Assembly (NCBI GenBank): GCA_900474095.1
Contig: UCOA01000099.1
Location: forward strand, 1 to 64,000
From: Hyphomicrobiales bacterium
Lineage (GTDB): Bacteria; Pseudomonadota; Alphaproteobacteria; Rhizobiales; Rhizobiaceae
Direction of reading: 5' to 3'
DNA length: 64,000 nt
Shown: piece after piece, positions 9,063-17,792 of the stretch
Layout: each line of letters starts with the position of its first letter
How positions within the stretch are numbered: the first letter of the stretch is position 1
Position numbers and translations under genes: made by a program
The notes under the pieces: generated by a model
Told to the model about the DNA's origin: nothing
Database searches by the model: none
The model's input: only the letters and a program-made list of their open reading frames with translations

Positions 9063-9509
9063 ATGCCCTCGACAATTTTCGTGCTGAACGGCCCCAACCT
9101 CAACGCGCTCGGTAAACGTGAGCCCGGCATCTACGGGGGGCAGACGCTGGCCGACATCGAGGCGATGTGTGTGGAACATGGCAAGACGCTCGGTCTCGAT
9201 GTCGTCTGCCGTCAGAGCAATCACGAGGGCGACCTCGTCGACTGGTTTCACGAGGCGGGCGGCGTGGCGCGGGGCGTTGTCGTCAACGCCGGAGCCTATA
9301 CCCACACGTCGATCGCGTTGCACGATGCCGCAAAGGCAATCGGCATTCCGGTCATCGAAGTGCACCTTTCCAATGTCCACGCCCGCGAAGAATTCCGGCA
9401 CAAGTCCTTGCTCGCCCCGGCGGCAAAGGGCGTGATTTGCGGCTTCGGCGCCGACAGTTACATTCTCGCGCTCAATGCGCTAAAGACACTCACGCAACAG
9501 ACGAAATAA
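9063..9509 (+). CDS. aroQ: 3-dehydroquinate dehydratase, type II
   Basis: Third step of the shikimate pathway: removes water from 3-dehydroquinate to give 3-dehydroshikimate. 148 aa, the usual size for the dodecameric type II enzyme. Signature LNGPNLNALGKREPGIYG at 8-25 carries the mobile-lid arginine R19 and catalytic tyrosine Y24; QSNHEGDLVDW and NAGAYTHTSIAL follow, and the catalytic His is in EVHLSNVHAREEFRHKS. It is followed after 22 bp by accB, a known rhizobial arrangement, so the three genes aroQ-accB-accC probably share a transcript. Confidence 0.96.
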   Translation: MPSTIFVLNGPNLNALGKREPGIYGGQTLADIEAMCVEHGKTLGLDVVCRQSNHEGDLVDWFHEAGGVARGVVVNAGAYTHTSIALHDAAKAIGIPVIEVHLSNVHAREEFRHKSLLAPAAKGVICGFGADSYILALNALKTLTQQTK

Positions 9510-9531
9510 AAAGAACACGAGGCTCTCATCC

Positions 9532-9999
9532 ATGGCTGACAAGAAACCCGGCATCGACCAGACGCTGATCCGCGATCTCGCCAACATCCTGAACGAAACC
9601 GATCTCACCGAAATCGAAGTGGAACAGGAAGACCTGCGTATCCGCGTATCGCGCGCCGGGACACCGCAATACGTCTCCGCTCCGGTTCCGGCCATGGCAG
9701 GACCGGTTCAGGCTGCTTCAGCCGCTGTGGCCCAGGCCACCGCTGCGGAAATCGCGAGGGCATCGAAGAACGCCGTCACCGCGCCGATGGTTGGCACCGC
9801 CTACCTGTCGCCGGCTCCGGGTTCGCGCCCCTTCGTCGAAGCCGGCGCCACGGTCAAGGAAGGCCAGACCATCCTGATCATCGAAGCCATGAAGACGATG
9901 AACCAGATTCCGGCCCCGCGTTCCGGTCGCGTCGTCGAAATCCTCGTTGAAGACGGCGCGCCAGTCGAGTACGGCGAAGCGCTGATCATCATCGAATAG
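9532..9999 (+). CDS. accB: Biotin carboxyl carrier protein of acetyl-CoA carboxylase
   Basis: Carries the biotin that shuttles CO2 between biotin carboxylase and carboxyltransferase in fatty-acid initiation. 155 aa: an N-terminal helical segment (1-45), an Ala/Pro/Val-rich linker (45-80) and the lipoyl-like barrel (82-155) with the biotinylated K121 in EAMKTMNQI. Ends in GEALIIIE. Followed 10 bp later by accC. The biotin ligase that would modify it is also in this window (54985-55752). Confidence 0.97.
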   Translation: MADKKPGIDQTLIRDLANILNETDLTEIEVEQEDLRIRVSRAGTPQYVSAPVPAMAGPVQAASAAVAQATAAEIARASKNAVTAPMVGTAYLSPAPGSRPFVEAGATVKEGQTILIIEAMKTMNQIPAPRSGRVVEILVEDGAPVEYGEALIIIE

Positions 10000-10009
10000 G
10001 CCATTACAG

Positions 10010-11353
10010 ATGATTTCCAAGATCCTCATCGCCAATCGCGGCGAAATCGCCCTTCGGGTCCTGCGCGCGTGCAAGGAACTCGGAATTGCGACCGTTGCCG
10101 TTCATTCCACGGCCGACGCCGATGCCATGCATGTCCGGCTTGCCGACGAGAGCGTCTGCATCGGCCCGCCGCCATCGCGCGACAGCTATCTGAACATCCA
10201 TCAGATCGTCGCAGCATGCGAGATCACCGGCGCCGATGCCGTGCACCCGGGCTATGGCTTCCTGTCGGAGAATGCCAAGTTTGCCGATATCCTCGACGCA
10301 CATGGTATCACCTTCATCGGTCCGACCGCCGATCACATCCGCATCATGGGTGACAAGATCACGGCGAAGGAGACCGCCAAGTCACTCGGCATTCCCGTCG
10401 TTCCCGGCTCCGCCGGCGAGGTGAAGCCAGAGAACGCGCTGGCCATCGCCCGCGAAATCGGCTTCCCGGTGCTGATCAAAGCGACGGCCGGTGGCGGCGG
10501 ACGCGGCATGAAGGTGGCCCGCAGCGAGGACGATCTGTCCGAAGCGGTTTCCACTGCCCGTTCGGAAGCGCTGGCTGCGTTCGGCAACGACGCCGTCTAT
10601 ATGGAAAAATACCTCGGCAAGCCGCGCCATATCGAGATCCAGGTCATCGGCGACGGTGAAGGCAATGCCATCCATCTCGGCGAGCGCGACTGCTCGCTGC
10701 AGCGCCGCCACCAGAAGGTATGGGAGGAAGCCAACTCCCCCGCGCTCAACGTCGAGCAGCGGATGAAGATCGGCGAAGTCTGCGCCGACGCCATGCGCAA
10801 ACTGAAATATCGCGGCGCGGGCACCATCGAGTTCCTCTATGAGAACGGCGAGTTCTACTTCATCGAGATGAACACCCGCCTGCAGGTGGAACACCCGATA
10901 ACCGAGGCCATCACCGGCATCGACCTTGTCCACGAGCAGATCCGGGTCGCTTCCGGCGCCGGCCTGTCGGTGACACAGGAGGAGGTGGTCTTCTCCGGAC
11001 ATGCCATCGAATGCCGCATCAATGCCGAGGATCCGCGCACCTTCGTGCCCTCGCCCGGCACGATCACGCATTTCCATGCTCCCGGCGGTCTTGGCGTGCG
11101 CGTCGATTCCGGCGCCTATCAGGGCTACCGGATCCCGCCCTACTACGATAGCCTGATCGGCAAGCTGATCGTGCATGGGCGGACCCGCGTCGAATGCATG
11201 ATGCGCCTGCGCCGCGTGCTGGACGAATTCGTCATCGACGGCATCAAGACGACGCTGCCACTGTTCCAGGACCTGATCAACAATCAGGACATCGCCAACG
11301 GCGACTACGACATCCACTGGCTGGAGCACTACCTGGCCCAGCCGTCTGAATGA
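10010..11353 (+). CDS. accC: Biotin carboxylase subunit of acetyl-CoA carboxylase
   Basis: ATP-dependent carboxylation of biotin on AccB. 447 aa, full length. Starts [17 protein letters not shown], the conserved N-terminal lobe; glycine-rich ATP-grasp loop GGGGRGMK near 163-170; [12 protein letters not shown] with the phosphate- and bicarbonate-contacting residues near 230; [18 protein letters not shown] near 285-302 with the Arg-Glu catalytic core. Lies in the accB-accC-aat run; aat begins 8 nt after its stop. Confidence 0.97.
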   Translation: MISKILIANRGEIALRVLRACKELGIATVAVHSTADADAMHVRLADESVCIGPPPSRDSYLNIHQIVAACEITGADAVHPGYGFLSENAKFADILDAHGITFIGPTADHIRIMGDKITAKETAKSLGIPVVPGSAGEVKPENALAIAREIGFPVLIKATAGGGGRGMKVARSEDDLSEAVSTARSEALAAFGNDAVYMEKYLGKPRHIEIQVIGDGEGNAIHLGERDCSLQRRHQKVWEEANSPALNVEQRMKIGEVCADAMRKLKYRGAGTIEFLYENGEFYFIEMNTRLQVEHPITEAITGIDLVHEQIRVASGAGLSVTQEEVVFSGHAIECRINAEDPRTFVPSPGTITHFHAPGGLGVRVDSGAYQGYRIPPYYDSLIGKLIVHGRTRVECMMRLRRVLDEFVIDGIKTTLPLFQDLINNQDIANGDYDIHWLEHYLAQPSE

Positions 11354-11361
11354 GGTTTTGA

Positions 11362-11976
11362 ATGAAAGGACCCCGCAGCCGGCAGCCGGACATCACCCCG
11401 GACTTGCTGTTGCGGGCCTATTCCATCGGCCTGTTCCCAATGGCCGATTCCGCCGACGATCCGGAGCTTTTCTGGGTCGAGCCGGAACTGCGCGGCATCA
11501 TCCCGCTCGATAATTTCCATGTTTCGAAAAGCCTCGCGAAAACGGTAAGGCGTGCCCCCTTCGATATCTGCTACGACACCGCTTTCGAAGAGGTCATGGA
11601 GGGGTGCGCAGCGCCTGCCCCGGACCGCCCGACAACCTGGATCAACGCCAAAATCCGTTCGCTCTATTCGACGCTGCACGGCATGGGACACGCCCACTCG
11701 GTGGAAGCGTGGGACGGTGGCGAACTCGTCGGAGGGCTCTACGGGGTTTCGCTCGGTTCGGCCTTCTTCGGCGAAAGCATGTTCTCCCGCCGCACGGACG
11801 CCTCGAAGATCTGCCTCGTCCATCTGGTCGAGCGCCTGCGTAAGCGCGGCTTCACGCTGCTTGATACGCAATTCACCACCGAACACCTGAAAAGCTTCGG
11901 CGCCATCGATGTGCCCAAGGCGCGCTACGAAAAGATGCTGGCGCGCGCCATCGCTTCGCCGCACATTCAATTCTGA
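11362..11976 (+). CDS. aat: Leucyl/phenylalanyl-tRNA--protein transferase
   Basis: Adds Leu or Phe to proteins with N-terminal Arg or Lys, marking them for ClpS/ClpAP degradation (N-degron pathway). 204 aa, normal length. Recognised by [16 protein letters not shown] at the N-terminus, [14 protein letters not shown], and the core block [19 protein letters not shown], followed by [21 protein letters not shown] ribosome binding site overlaps the accC stop region. A RIME-like repeat follows directly. Confidence 0.95.
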   Translation: MKGPRSRQPDITPDLLLRAYSIGLFPMADSADDPELFWVEPELRGIIPLDNFHVSKSLAKTVRRAPFDICYDTAFEEVMEGCAAPAPDRPTTWINAKIRSLYSTLHGMGHAHSVEAWDGGELVGGLYGVSLGSAFFGESMFSRRTDASKICLVHLVERLRKRGFTLLDTQFTTEHLKSFGAIDVPKARYEKMLARAIASPHIQF

Positions 11977-11988
11977 AAATCGGGATGT

Positions 11989-12095
11989 TACAGCGCCGCG
12001 CGTCAAACCTGACGCGCAAAGGACGCTGTAGTACTTTAAAACTGCTGCATGATTTTATCCTTAAATCGAATCCGATTTAAGGAATTATGCAGTAG
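11989..12095. repeat. RIME-like intergenic repeat, copy 1
   Basis: About 107 bp, nearly identical to 36887-36992. Two palindromes in tandem. The first has outer arms TACAGCG/CGCTGTA around inner arms GCGCGTCA/TGACGCGC. The second has outer arms CTGCATGATT/AATTATGCAG (one mismatch) around TAAATCG/CCGATTTA. It sits exactly between the 3' ends of two convergent genes and touches the stop codon of the DUF2155 gene. Size and two-palindrome build fit RIME elements known from rhizobia. Confidence 0.85.
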
Positions 12096-12521
12096 CTACT
12101 GGTTGGCCGCTGCGTCCGGGGGCGGCAGATCGGACTTTGCCTTGCAGTTGTTCAGCCAAACGTCATAGACCGGATGTTCGACAGCGTTTAGGCCGGGGCT
12201 GTCGGCGAACATCCAGCCGGTAAAGATGCGGCGGATCTTGCGGTCGAGGGTGATCTCGTCAACCTCGACGAAGGTGTCGGTCTTCGGCGCCTCGGTATCG
12301 TCGCGGCTATAGCAGACGCGCGGCGTCACCTGCAGTGCGCCGAACTGAACGGTCTCGCCGATATAGACATCAAAGGTAGTGATGCGGCCGGTAATCTTGT
12401 CGATCCCTGAAAAGACTGCGACCGGATTGGTGATCCGCGCAGCCTCGGTGGCCACGGTCATGGACAGAAGCCAGGCACCGGCAATCGCGAACAGGGCAGC
12501 CGCCGCAAAGGCCCGGCGCAT
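12096..12521 (-). CDS. DUF2155 exported protein
   Basis: 141 aa from the ATG at 12521, which leaves a clean signal peptide (MRRAFAAAALFAIAGAWLL, cleavage near TEA-ARI). The mature domain resembles DUF2155: ITNPVAVFSGIDKITGRITTFDV, FGALQVTPRVCYSR, and IFTGWMFADSPGLNAVEHPVYDVWLNNC. Two cysteines, C-Y-S-R and LNNC, may pair. Function is unknown; DUF2155 genes are commonly near accBC-aat and the NDUFA12-like gene in alphaproteobacteria, as here. Confidence 0.85.
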   Translation of the reverse strand: MRRAFAAAALFAIAGAWLLSMTVATEAARITNPVAVFSGIDKITGRITTFDVYIGETVQFGALQVTPRVCYSRDDTEAPKTDTFVEVDEITLDRKIRRIFTGWMFADSPGLNAVEHPVYDVWLNNCKAKSDLPPPDAAANQ

Positions 12522-12676
12522 CTCAATTCGCTGATTTGAAACTACCATCTACGCCCGTCTCCCGCGCGATCCCGATCAAAAGTACCGGGTATCAGGCGCT
12601 AAACATGAAATGTGGCCGAGGCATGGTGCCCCGGATGCAATCGAAAGTCAGGAAATGCCCGGCCTTAAAATTCGGC

Positions 12677-13072
12677 TCAGGAACGTGGCGTCCAGGCATC
12701 ATAGTCACCGGTCACGCGCGGACGCTCGCCGTTGTTGCTGATCGAGCCCTGGGGACGATAGGCATCGGCCGTACCGGTGGCATTCACGCGGTGCGGCTTT
12801 TGCCATTCGCGCGGCTGATAATTTTCGTCGGCGGGCGAAACATCGGTGCGATGATGCATCCAGCCATGCCAGCCCGGCGGAATGGCGGAAGCCTCGGCAT
12901 AACCATTGTAGATCACCCAACGGCGGGTGCGGCCTTCGGAGTCCTTACCGCCCTCGTAATAGACGTTACCCACGGCATCTTCGCCGACCCGCTTGCCGAA
13001 GCGCCAGGTATGAAAGCGCGTGCCGATCGTCTGTCCATTCCACCAGGTAAAAATCTGCAACAGAGACTTCAT
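12677..13072 (-). CDS. Complex I accessory subunit, NDUFA12 / 17.2 kDa family
   Basis: 131 aa from the ATG at 13072. Family pattern: IFTWWNGQTIGTRFHTWRFGKRVGEDAVGNVYYE, RRWVIYNGYAEASAIPPGWHGWMHHRTD and a C-terminal Pro/Arg-rich tail. Members are supernumerary subunits of NADH:ubiquinone oxidoreductase at the membrane-facing side of the peripheral arm; mitochondrial NDUFA12 is the best known. It is not in the nuo cluster (55.7-64 kb) but beside the DUF2155 gene, 155 bp upstream of it on the same strand. Confidence 0.9.
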   Translation of the reverse strand: MKSLLQIFTWWNGQTIGTRFHTWRFGKRVGEDAVGNVYYEGGKDSEGRTRRWVIYNGYAEASAIPPGWHGWMHHRTDVSPADENYQPREWQKPHRVNATGTADAYRPQGSISNNGERPRVTGDYDAWTPRS

Positions 13073-13223
13073 GATGTCCGTCCTTGACCGCGCCAAACAA
13101 CCACGCGGGATATCCTAGAGTGCTGTTCCGCTTATGCCGCGCAGCCTGTTCAATGTCCAGTGATTCCGTCGCAGCAGCGAAGAACGAAGCGCTGCACAAC
13201 ATGGAATCAACGTCTGCACACTG

Positions 13224-13721
13224 TCAGCCGAGTGGCTTTTCCATGATGATCGCGGGAATACCGGATTGGTCGTCGCCGCAATTGGCCGTCTCGCCGATTT
13301 TCACGAAACCGTGCGCTTCATAGAAGGAGATGGCCGCGTGGTTATCTGGCTCCACTTCGACCTGCATGAACTCGGCATCGGGAAAACAGGTTTCGAGTTC
13401 GGCGAACATGTCGCGGCCGATTCCCTGCCGCTGGAATTTCGGCAGGACATAGAGCTGATGCAGGATTGCGCCCTTCTTGAGAATGTCCGACATCGCGGCA
13501 AAGCCCATGCCGGCGATATCCTTGCCGTTGTCCGCCACGACGAATTCGGCATTCTTGCGCGCAAGCCGCGCCTTCAGCGCCGGCACCGAATGCCATTTCG
13601 CCGCCAGCTCCGCCACCTTTTCAACGCCATAAAGCGTATCAAAGGTGGCGTGCCATGTTTCGCCAAGAAGCGCACTCACCTTGGCAAGATCGCGCTCCGA
13701 AGCTGTGCGGACAAAGAACAC
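13224..13721 (-). CDS. GNAT-family N-acetyltransferase
   Basis: 165 aa from a GTG start at 13721. Core GNAT features: N-terminal VRTASERDLAKVSALL, central LYVLPKFQRQGIGRDMF which is the acetyl-CoA pyrophosphate-binding Q/R-x-x-G-x-G/A loop (about 112-117), then QVEVEPDNHAAISFYEAHGFVKIGE with the family's typical FYExxGF. Substrate unknown. It begins only 3 nt after the gatB stop codon, so it is probably co-transcribed and translationally coupled with gatB. Confidence 0.88.
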   Translation of the reverse strand: MFFVRTASERDLAKVSALLGETWHATFDTLYGVEKVAELAAKWHSVPALKARLARKNAEFVVADNGKDIAGMGFAAMSDILKKGAILHQLYVLPKFQRQGIGRDMFAELETCFPDAEFMQVEVEPDNHAAISFYEAHGFVKIGETANCGDDQSGIPAIIMEKPLG

Positions 13722-13724
13722 CGC

Positions 13725-15227
13725 TTAGTCCTCGAGCCCGAGCTTGGCCTTGACCAAAGCCTGTACGGCTTGCGGGTTGGCCTTGCCGCCGGTTGCCTTC
13801 ATCACCTGGCCGACGAACCAGCCGGCAAGCGAGGGCTTGGCCTGAACCTTGGCAACCTGATCAGGATTTGCCGCAATGATCTCGTCGACGGCCTTTTCGA
13901 TGGCGCCGGTATCGGTCACCTGCTTCATGCCGCGCGATTCGACCAGTTCCGCCGGATCGCCGCCCTCGTTCCAAACGATTTCAAACAGGTCCTTGGCAAT
14001 CTTGCCGGAGATGACTTCCGACTTGATCAGGTCGAGAATACCGCCAAGCTGGAGGGAGGAAATCGGAGTTTCTTCAATGCCTTTGCCGGCTTTGTTCAAG
14101 GCACCCAGCAGGTCGTTGATCACCCAGTTGGCGGCGATCTTGCCATCACGGCCGGCAGCGACAGCTTCGAAATAATCTGCGATCGCCTTTTCCGAGACGA
14201 GCACGGAGGCGTCATAGACCGACAGGCCGAGCTCGCGCACGAAACGCTCTTTCTTGTCATCCGGCAATTCCGGCAGATGCGCCTTCAGCTCCTCGATGAA
14301 GGCATCATCAAATTCGAGCGGCAGAAGGTCCGGATCGGGGAAATAGCGGTAATCATGCGCGTCTTCCTTCGATCGCATCGACCGTGTCTCGCCCTTGTTC
14401 GGATCGAACAGGCGGGTTTCCTGATTGATCGTGCCGCCGTCCTCGAGGATGGCGATCTGGCGGCGGGCTTCATATTCGATGGCCTGGCCGATGAAGCGGA
14501 TGGAATTGACGTTCTTGATCTCGCAGCGCGTGCCGAACCCCTCGCCCGGACGGCGCACCGAGACGTTGACGTCGGCGCGCATCGAACCCTCGTCCATGTT
14601 GCCGTCGCAGGTGCCGAGATAGCGCACGATCGAGCGCAGCTTGGTCATGTAGGCCTTGGCCTCGTCCGAGGAGCGCATGTCGGGCTTGGAAACGATTTCC
14701 ATCAATGCCACGCCTGAGCGGTTGAGGTCGACATAGGACATGGTCGGGTTCTGGTCGTGCATCGATTTGCCCGCATCCTGCTCCAGATGCAGCCGCTCGA
14801 TACCGACCTCGACATCCTCGAACTGGCCCTGGCGATCGGGGCCGACCGAAATGATCATCTTGCCCTCGCCGACGATCGGGTCCTTGAACTGGGAAATCTG
14901 ATAGCCCTGCGGCAGGTCCGGATAGAAATAGTTCTTGCGGTCGAAGATCGAGCGCTTGTTGATCTGCGCCTTCAGGCCAAGCCCGGTGCGCACCGCCTGC
15001 TTGACGCATTCCTCGTTGATCACAGGCAGCATGCCGGGCATTGCCGCATCGACGAGCGAGACGTTGGAGTTCGGCGCATTGCCGAAGGTCGTGGACGCAC
15101 CCGAGAACAGCTTCGAATTGCTCGTCACCTGGGCATGGACTTCCATGCCGACGATGATCTCCCAGTCGCCGGTGGCGCCTGGGAGATAGCGTTTCGGATC
15201 GGAAATGCGGACATCGACAAGGGTCAT
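13725..15227 (-). CDS. gatB: Aspartyl/glutamyl-tRNA amidotransferase subunit B
   Basis: Kinase/tRNA-binding subunit of GatCAB, which converts Glu-tRNAGln and Asp-tRNAAsn to the amidated forms. 500 aa from the ATG at 15227; the open frame extends to 15302 but the homologous start region is [14 protein letters not shown]. Landmarks: GLEVHAQ-like [56 protein letters not shown], and [14 protein letters not shown]. The tail domain (about 350-500) ends in [12 protein letters not shown]. gatC and gatA are a separate minus-strand pair 2.5 kb away. Confidence 0.97.
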   Translation of the reverse strand: MTLVDVRISDPKRYLPGATGDWEIIVGMEVHAQVTSNSKLFSGASTTFGNAPNSNVSLVDAAMPGMLPVINEECVKQAVRTGLGLKAQINKRSIFDRKNYFYPDLPQGYQISQFKDPIVGEGKMIISVGPDRQGQFEDVEVGIERLHLEQDAGKSMHDQNPTMSYVDLNRSGVALMEIVSKPDMRSSDEAKAYMTKLRSIVRYLGTCDGNMDEGSMRADVNVSVRRPGEGFGTRCEIKNVNSIRFIGQAIEYEARRQIAILEDGGTINQETRLFDPNKGETRSMRSKEDAHDYRYFPDPDLLPLEFDDAFIEELKAHLPELPDDKKERFVRELGLSVYDASVLVSEKAIADYFEAVAAGRDGKIAANWVINDLLGALNKAGKGIEETPISSLQLGGILDLIKSEVISGKIAKDLFEIVWNEGGDPAELVESRGMKQVTDTGAIEKAVDEIIAANPDQVAKVQAKPSLAGWFVGQVMKATGGKANPQAVQALVKAKLGLED

Positions 15228-15373
15228 GGAAGGCTCTTCTGTAAGCTCGAAAACGTGATCTTCTCGGTAGAACAATTGGCTGGGGGGTGCAAGGCTTGTC
15301 ACACCCCACGTGACGTATTGCAGCCAGCAGAGCCGTTTGCGGTCCGTTCAGATATGCCTGCCAAAATGGCGCC

Positions 15374-15691
15374 ATGACACAAAGCCTGACCGCAGTCCTC
15401 CTTATCCTGCTGATCAATGCCCTCACCTTCTGCGTCTTCTGGTGGGACAAGGACGCCGCCCGCAAGGGGCAATGGCGCGTTCCTGAAAGCCGGCTGCTCT
15501 GGCTCGCACTGATCGGCGGCAGCCCGGGCGCCGTCGTGGCCCAACGGCTCTTGCGTCACAAGACGCGCAAGGAGCCCTTTCGGATGCAGCTGATGCTCAT
15601 CTGCGCGCTGCACATGGTTGGCCTCGTCGCGTGGCTTTCCGCGCCGTTCTGGGCTCCCATGGCGCTTGCTGCGCTGTCGCTCGCCCTCTGA
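15374..15691 (+). CDS. DUF1294 membrane protein
   Basis: 105 aa. Membrane spans at about 5-24 and 75-103, with a central polar loop. The family motif FxxxxxDKxxA appears as FWWDKDAARKGQWRVPESRLLWLALIGGSPGA, followed by RHKTRKEPFR. In cold-shock-like proteins this domain is found fused to CSD; here it is alone. Function unknown. It is transcribed divergently from gatB. Confidence 0.85.
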   Translation: MTQSLTAVLLILLINALTFCVFWWDKDAARKGQWRVPESRLLWLALIGGSPGAVVAQRLLRHKTRKEPFRMQLMLICALHMVGLVAWLSAPFWAPMALAALSLAL

Positions 15692-15722
15692 TCACCAGCC
15701 GCACCCAAAATCTCTCCACGCC

Positions 15723-15759
15723 TTGACACGGCACTCACTTCGTAACTACTATCATTACA
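15723..15759 (+). promoter_or_regulatory. Promoter and candidate operator of the Rrf2 regulator
   Basis: TTGACA at 15723-15728, 18 bp spacer, TACTAT at 15747-15752. The predicted first transcribed base is close to the ATG at 15759, and no ribosome binding site precedes it, so the mRNA may be leaderless. The -10 lies inside a short dyad GTAA-N9-TTAC (15742-15758) that could be the operator for autoregulation. Confidence 0.6.
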
Positions 15760-16211
15760 TGAAAAGAAACAGTCGCCTTTCCGCAGTGCTGCATGCGCTG
15801 CTGCACATGGCAGAACGCGATCGCCCGATGACGTCGGAAGAACTCGCGGTCTGCCTTCACACCAATCCCGTCGTCGTCCGGCGCACTATGGCCGGGTTGC
15901 GAGAAGCCGGGCTCGTCATCTCCGGCCGCGGCCACGGCGGCGGATGGGCGCTTGGCCGCCCGCTTGAGGACGTCACCATGCGCGACATCTACGCGGCGCT
16001 CGGCGAGCCGATGTTGTTCCAGATGGGCAATGTCACGGAAAGCCCGGGCTGCCTTGTCGAGCAGGCGGTCAACCATGCCCTGGACGATGCATTTCATGAT
16101 GCCGAAGCCATGCTGATTGCGCGCCTTGGTGAAGTGACGCTCGCCACGCTGGCCGACGATTTCAAGCGGCGCTTTGCCGAACACAGGGCCGCGCTGAAAC
16201 AGCCTGGCTGA
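15759..16211 (+). CDS. Rrf2-family transcriptional regulator
   Basis: 150 aa. N-terminal winged helix-turn-helix: helices at about 5-17, MTSEELAVCLHTNPVVVRRTMAGLREAGL (24-52) as the recognition unit, and wing SGRGHGGGWAL (55-65). In the sensor region only one cysteine is present (C98, ESPGCLVEQAV), so a three-Cys iron-sulfur cluster of the IscR/NsrR type is unlikely; a single-Cys redox switch is possible. It is followed by a thioredoxin-reductase-like flavoprotein on the same strand, a frequent partner of this regulator subgroup. The start is set by the promoter position and the conserved N-terminus; the longer open frame from 15618 has no support. Confidence 0.85.
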   Translation: MKRNSRLSAVLHALLHMAERDRPMTSEELAVCLHTNPVVVRRTMAGLREAGLVISGRGHGGGWALGRPLEDVTMRDIYAALGEPMLFQMGNVTESPGCLVEQAVNHALDDAFHDAEAMLIARLGEVTLATLADDFKRRFAEHRAALKQPG

Positions 16212-16287
16212 CAGTCACCATCTCCGTTTTGCGCTTTCCGGTTTCCCTCTCGGGCTTCCGGCCGGCGAAGCCATGAAGGGAAAGACT

Positions 16288-17196
16288 ATGCAAAAGGATG
16301 CAATCATCATCGGCGGCGGTTTTGCAGGCTTGTCTGCCGCTTACATTCTCGGTCGCGCGAGGCGACATGTGACGATCATCGATAGTGGAACGCCACGCAA
16401 CCGCTTCGCAGCGCACTCGCATGGCGTGCTGGCGCTCGACGGCAAATCGGGGCTGGAGATACTGGCCGACGCTCGGAGACAGCTCGCCGCCTACCCGACG
16501 GTAACCTTCATCGAGGGACAGGCTGACTCCGCGGGAGGCACGATAGATAATTTCCACGTTCACCTTGCGGGACGGGACCCCATCACCGCCAAGCGCCTGC
16601 TGCTTGCAAATGGCATGGAAGACCGGCTGCCCGATATTCGGGGCCTGAGCGAACGCTGGGGCAAGACGGTGCTGCATTGCCCCTATTGCCACGGCTACGA
16701 AATCGGAGGCGGTCCGATCGGGGTCATAGCAATGCATTCGATGTCCGCGCATCAGGCGGCCGTCGTTGCCGATTGGGGTGACGTCACGCTGTTCACCAAT
16801 GCCATGCCCGAGCCTGACGAGACTGCACGTTCCCTTCTGGAACGACGCAATGTCAGCCTTCAGCCGGGCGCAGTCAGCGCGATCGAGACAGGCACGGACG
16901 AGATGCTGTGGGTGCGCCTGGCAAACGGCCGGGTCTTCGAGGTGAAGGCCTTGTTCGTCGGACCGGACATGCATATCCGCGGTCCCTTCGCCGAAAACCT
17001 CGGCTGCCGGCTGGAGGAAACGCCGGCTGGCAAGATCATCACCACGGACGCCGTCAAGGCGACCAGTGCTGCTGGCGTCTATGCCGCGGGAGACATTGCC
17101 CGCGCCTTTGGCAACATCACGCTTTCTTCCGCCGATGGGGTGATGGCAGGGCTCGGGGTTCATCAATCGCTAATGTTCGCCGAAGCGCATCCTTGA
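16288..17196 (+). CDS. Thioredoxin-reductase-like NAD(P)/FAD-dependent oxidoreductase
   Basis: 302 aa. FAD-binding GGGFAG at 9-14; redox-active pair C131-P-Y-C134 in LHCPYCHGYEIGGG; second FAD motif in GVYAAGDIAR near 264-273. The pyridine-nucleotide loop is degenerate: where thioredoxin reductase has GxGxxA, this protein reads GVIAMHSMSAHQA. This makes it a TrxR-like protein of the short, unassigned class rather than true TrxB. The preferred start is the ATG at 16288, five bases after AAGGGA; an ATG at 16273 is possible. It is probably regulated by the preceding Rrf2 protein. Confidence 0.85.
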   Translation: MQKDAIIIGGGFAGLSAAYILGRARRHVTIIDSGTPRNRFAAHSHGVLALDGKSGLEILADARRQLAAYPTVTFIEGQADSAGGTIDNFHVHLAGRDPITAKRLLLANGMEDRLPDIRGLSERWGKTVLHCPYCHGYEIGGGPIGVIAMHSMSAHQAAVVADWGDVTLFTNAMPEPDETARSLLERRNVSLQPGAVSAIETGTDEMLWVRLANGRVFEVKALFVGPDMHIRGPFAENLGCRLEETPAGKIITTDAVKATSAAGVYAAGDIARAFGNITLSSADGVMAGLGVHQSLMFAEAHP

Positions 17197-17216
17197 CGGA
17201 TTGGCCGCCGATGAGC

Positions 17217-17726
17217 TCAAAACCACTGCTGCGCCGATTGAACACCAGACTCTTCGAACAACTTGCTCATCCCGACGGACTCGACGTCCCTGTCGAGTTT
17301 TGGCGCATGGGCCGACGAAAGCCAGCTGATCGAATATCCGTGCTTGCGGAAGAAGCCTATCGCCGGGGTATTTTGCGAATGGGTCTTGATGACGGCTGCC
17401 TCGAACCCTTCGACGAGAATACGGCGTTCCAGTTCGGCAAGCAGGACGGAGCCAAGACCATTCCGTTGCGCCGCAGGCCTTATCCAGAGATCGGAGATAT
17501 GACCGTCATTGTCTTCCCGCGCCGCCCAGCCGGCGGCTTCGCCATCGAGATCGATGACGCTGACCGAAAACCACTTGGAGCGCAGGAACGAAAGGAACGC
17601 CAGTTCCGCCACACGGCGCATCGCCTGTGCGTCGGCAACGCCAGAGACGGCCTTTTCCCAGGCGTCGAGCCCGATCGCCGTCAAGACGATAATTTCTTCT
17701 TCGCGTGCTGGGCGGACGCTGATCAT
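17217..17726 (-). CDS. GNAT-family N-acetyltransferase
   Basis: 169 aa. VRPAREEEIIVLTAIGLDAW at the N-terminus, ISDLWIRPAAQRNGLGSVLLAELE with the acetyl-CoA-binding QRNGLG loop (about 87-92), and NTPAIGFFRKHGYSI with the typical late FFRKxGY. Substrate unknown. Lies downstream of gatA on the same strand (66 bp gap) and converges with the flavoprotein gene. Confidence 0.85.
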   Translation of the reverse strand: MISVRPAREEEIIVLTAIGLDAWEKAVSGVADAQAMRRVAELAFLSFLRSKWFSVSVIDLDGEAAGWAAREDNDGHISDLWIRPAAQRNGLGSVLLAELERRILVEGFEAAVIKTHSQNTPAIGFFRKHGYSISWLSSAHAPKLDRDVESVGMSKLFEESGVQSAQQWF

Positions 17727-17792
17727 GCGGCGGATCCTTTCCGCCGCAAGTAAAGCATCAGCGCTACCGTTTTTCCAGCGGCGCGAAAACTG

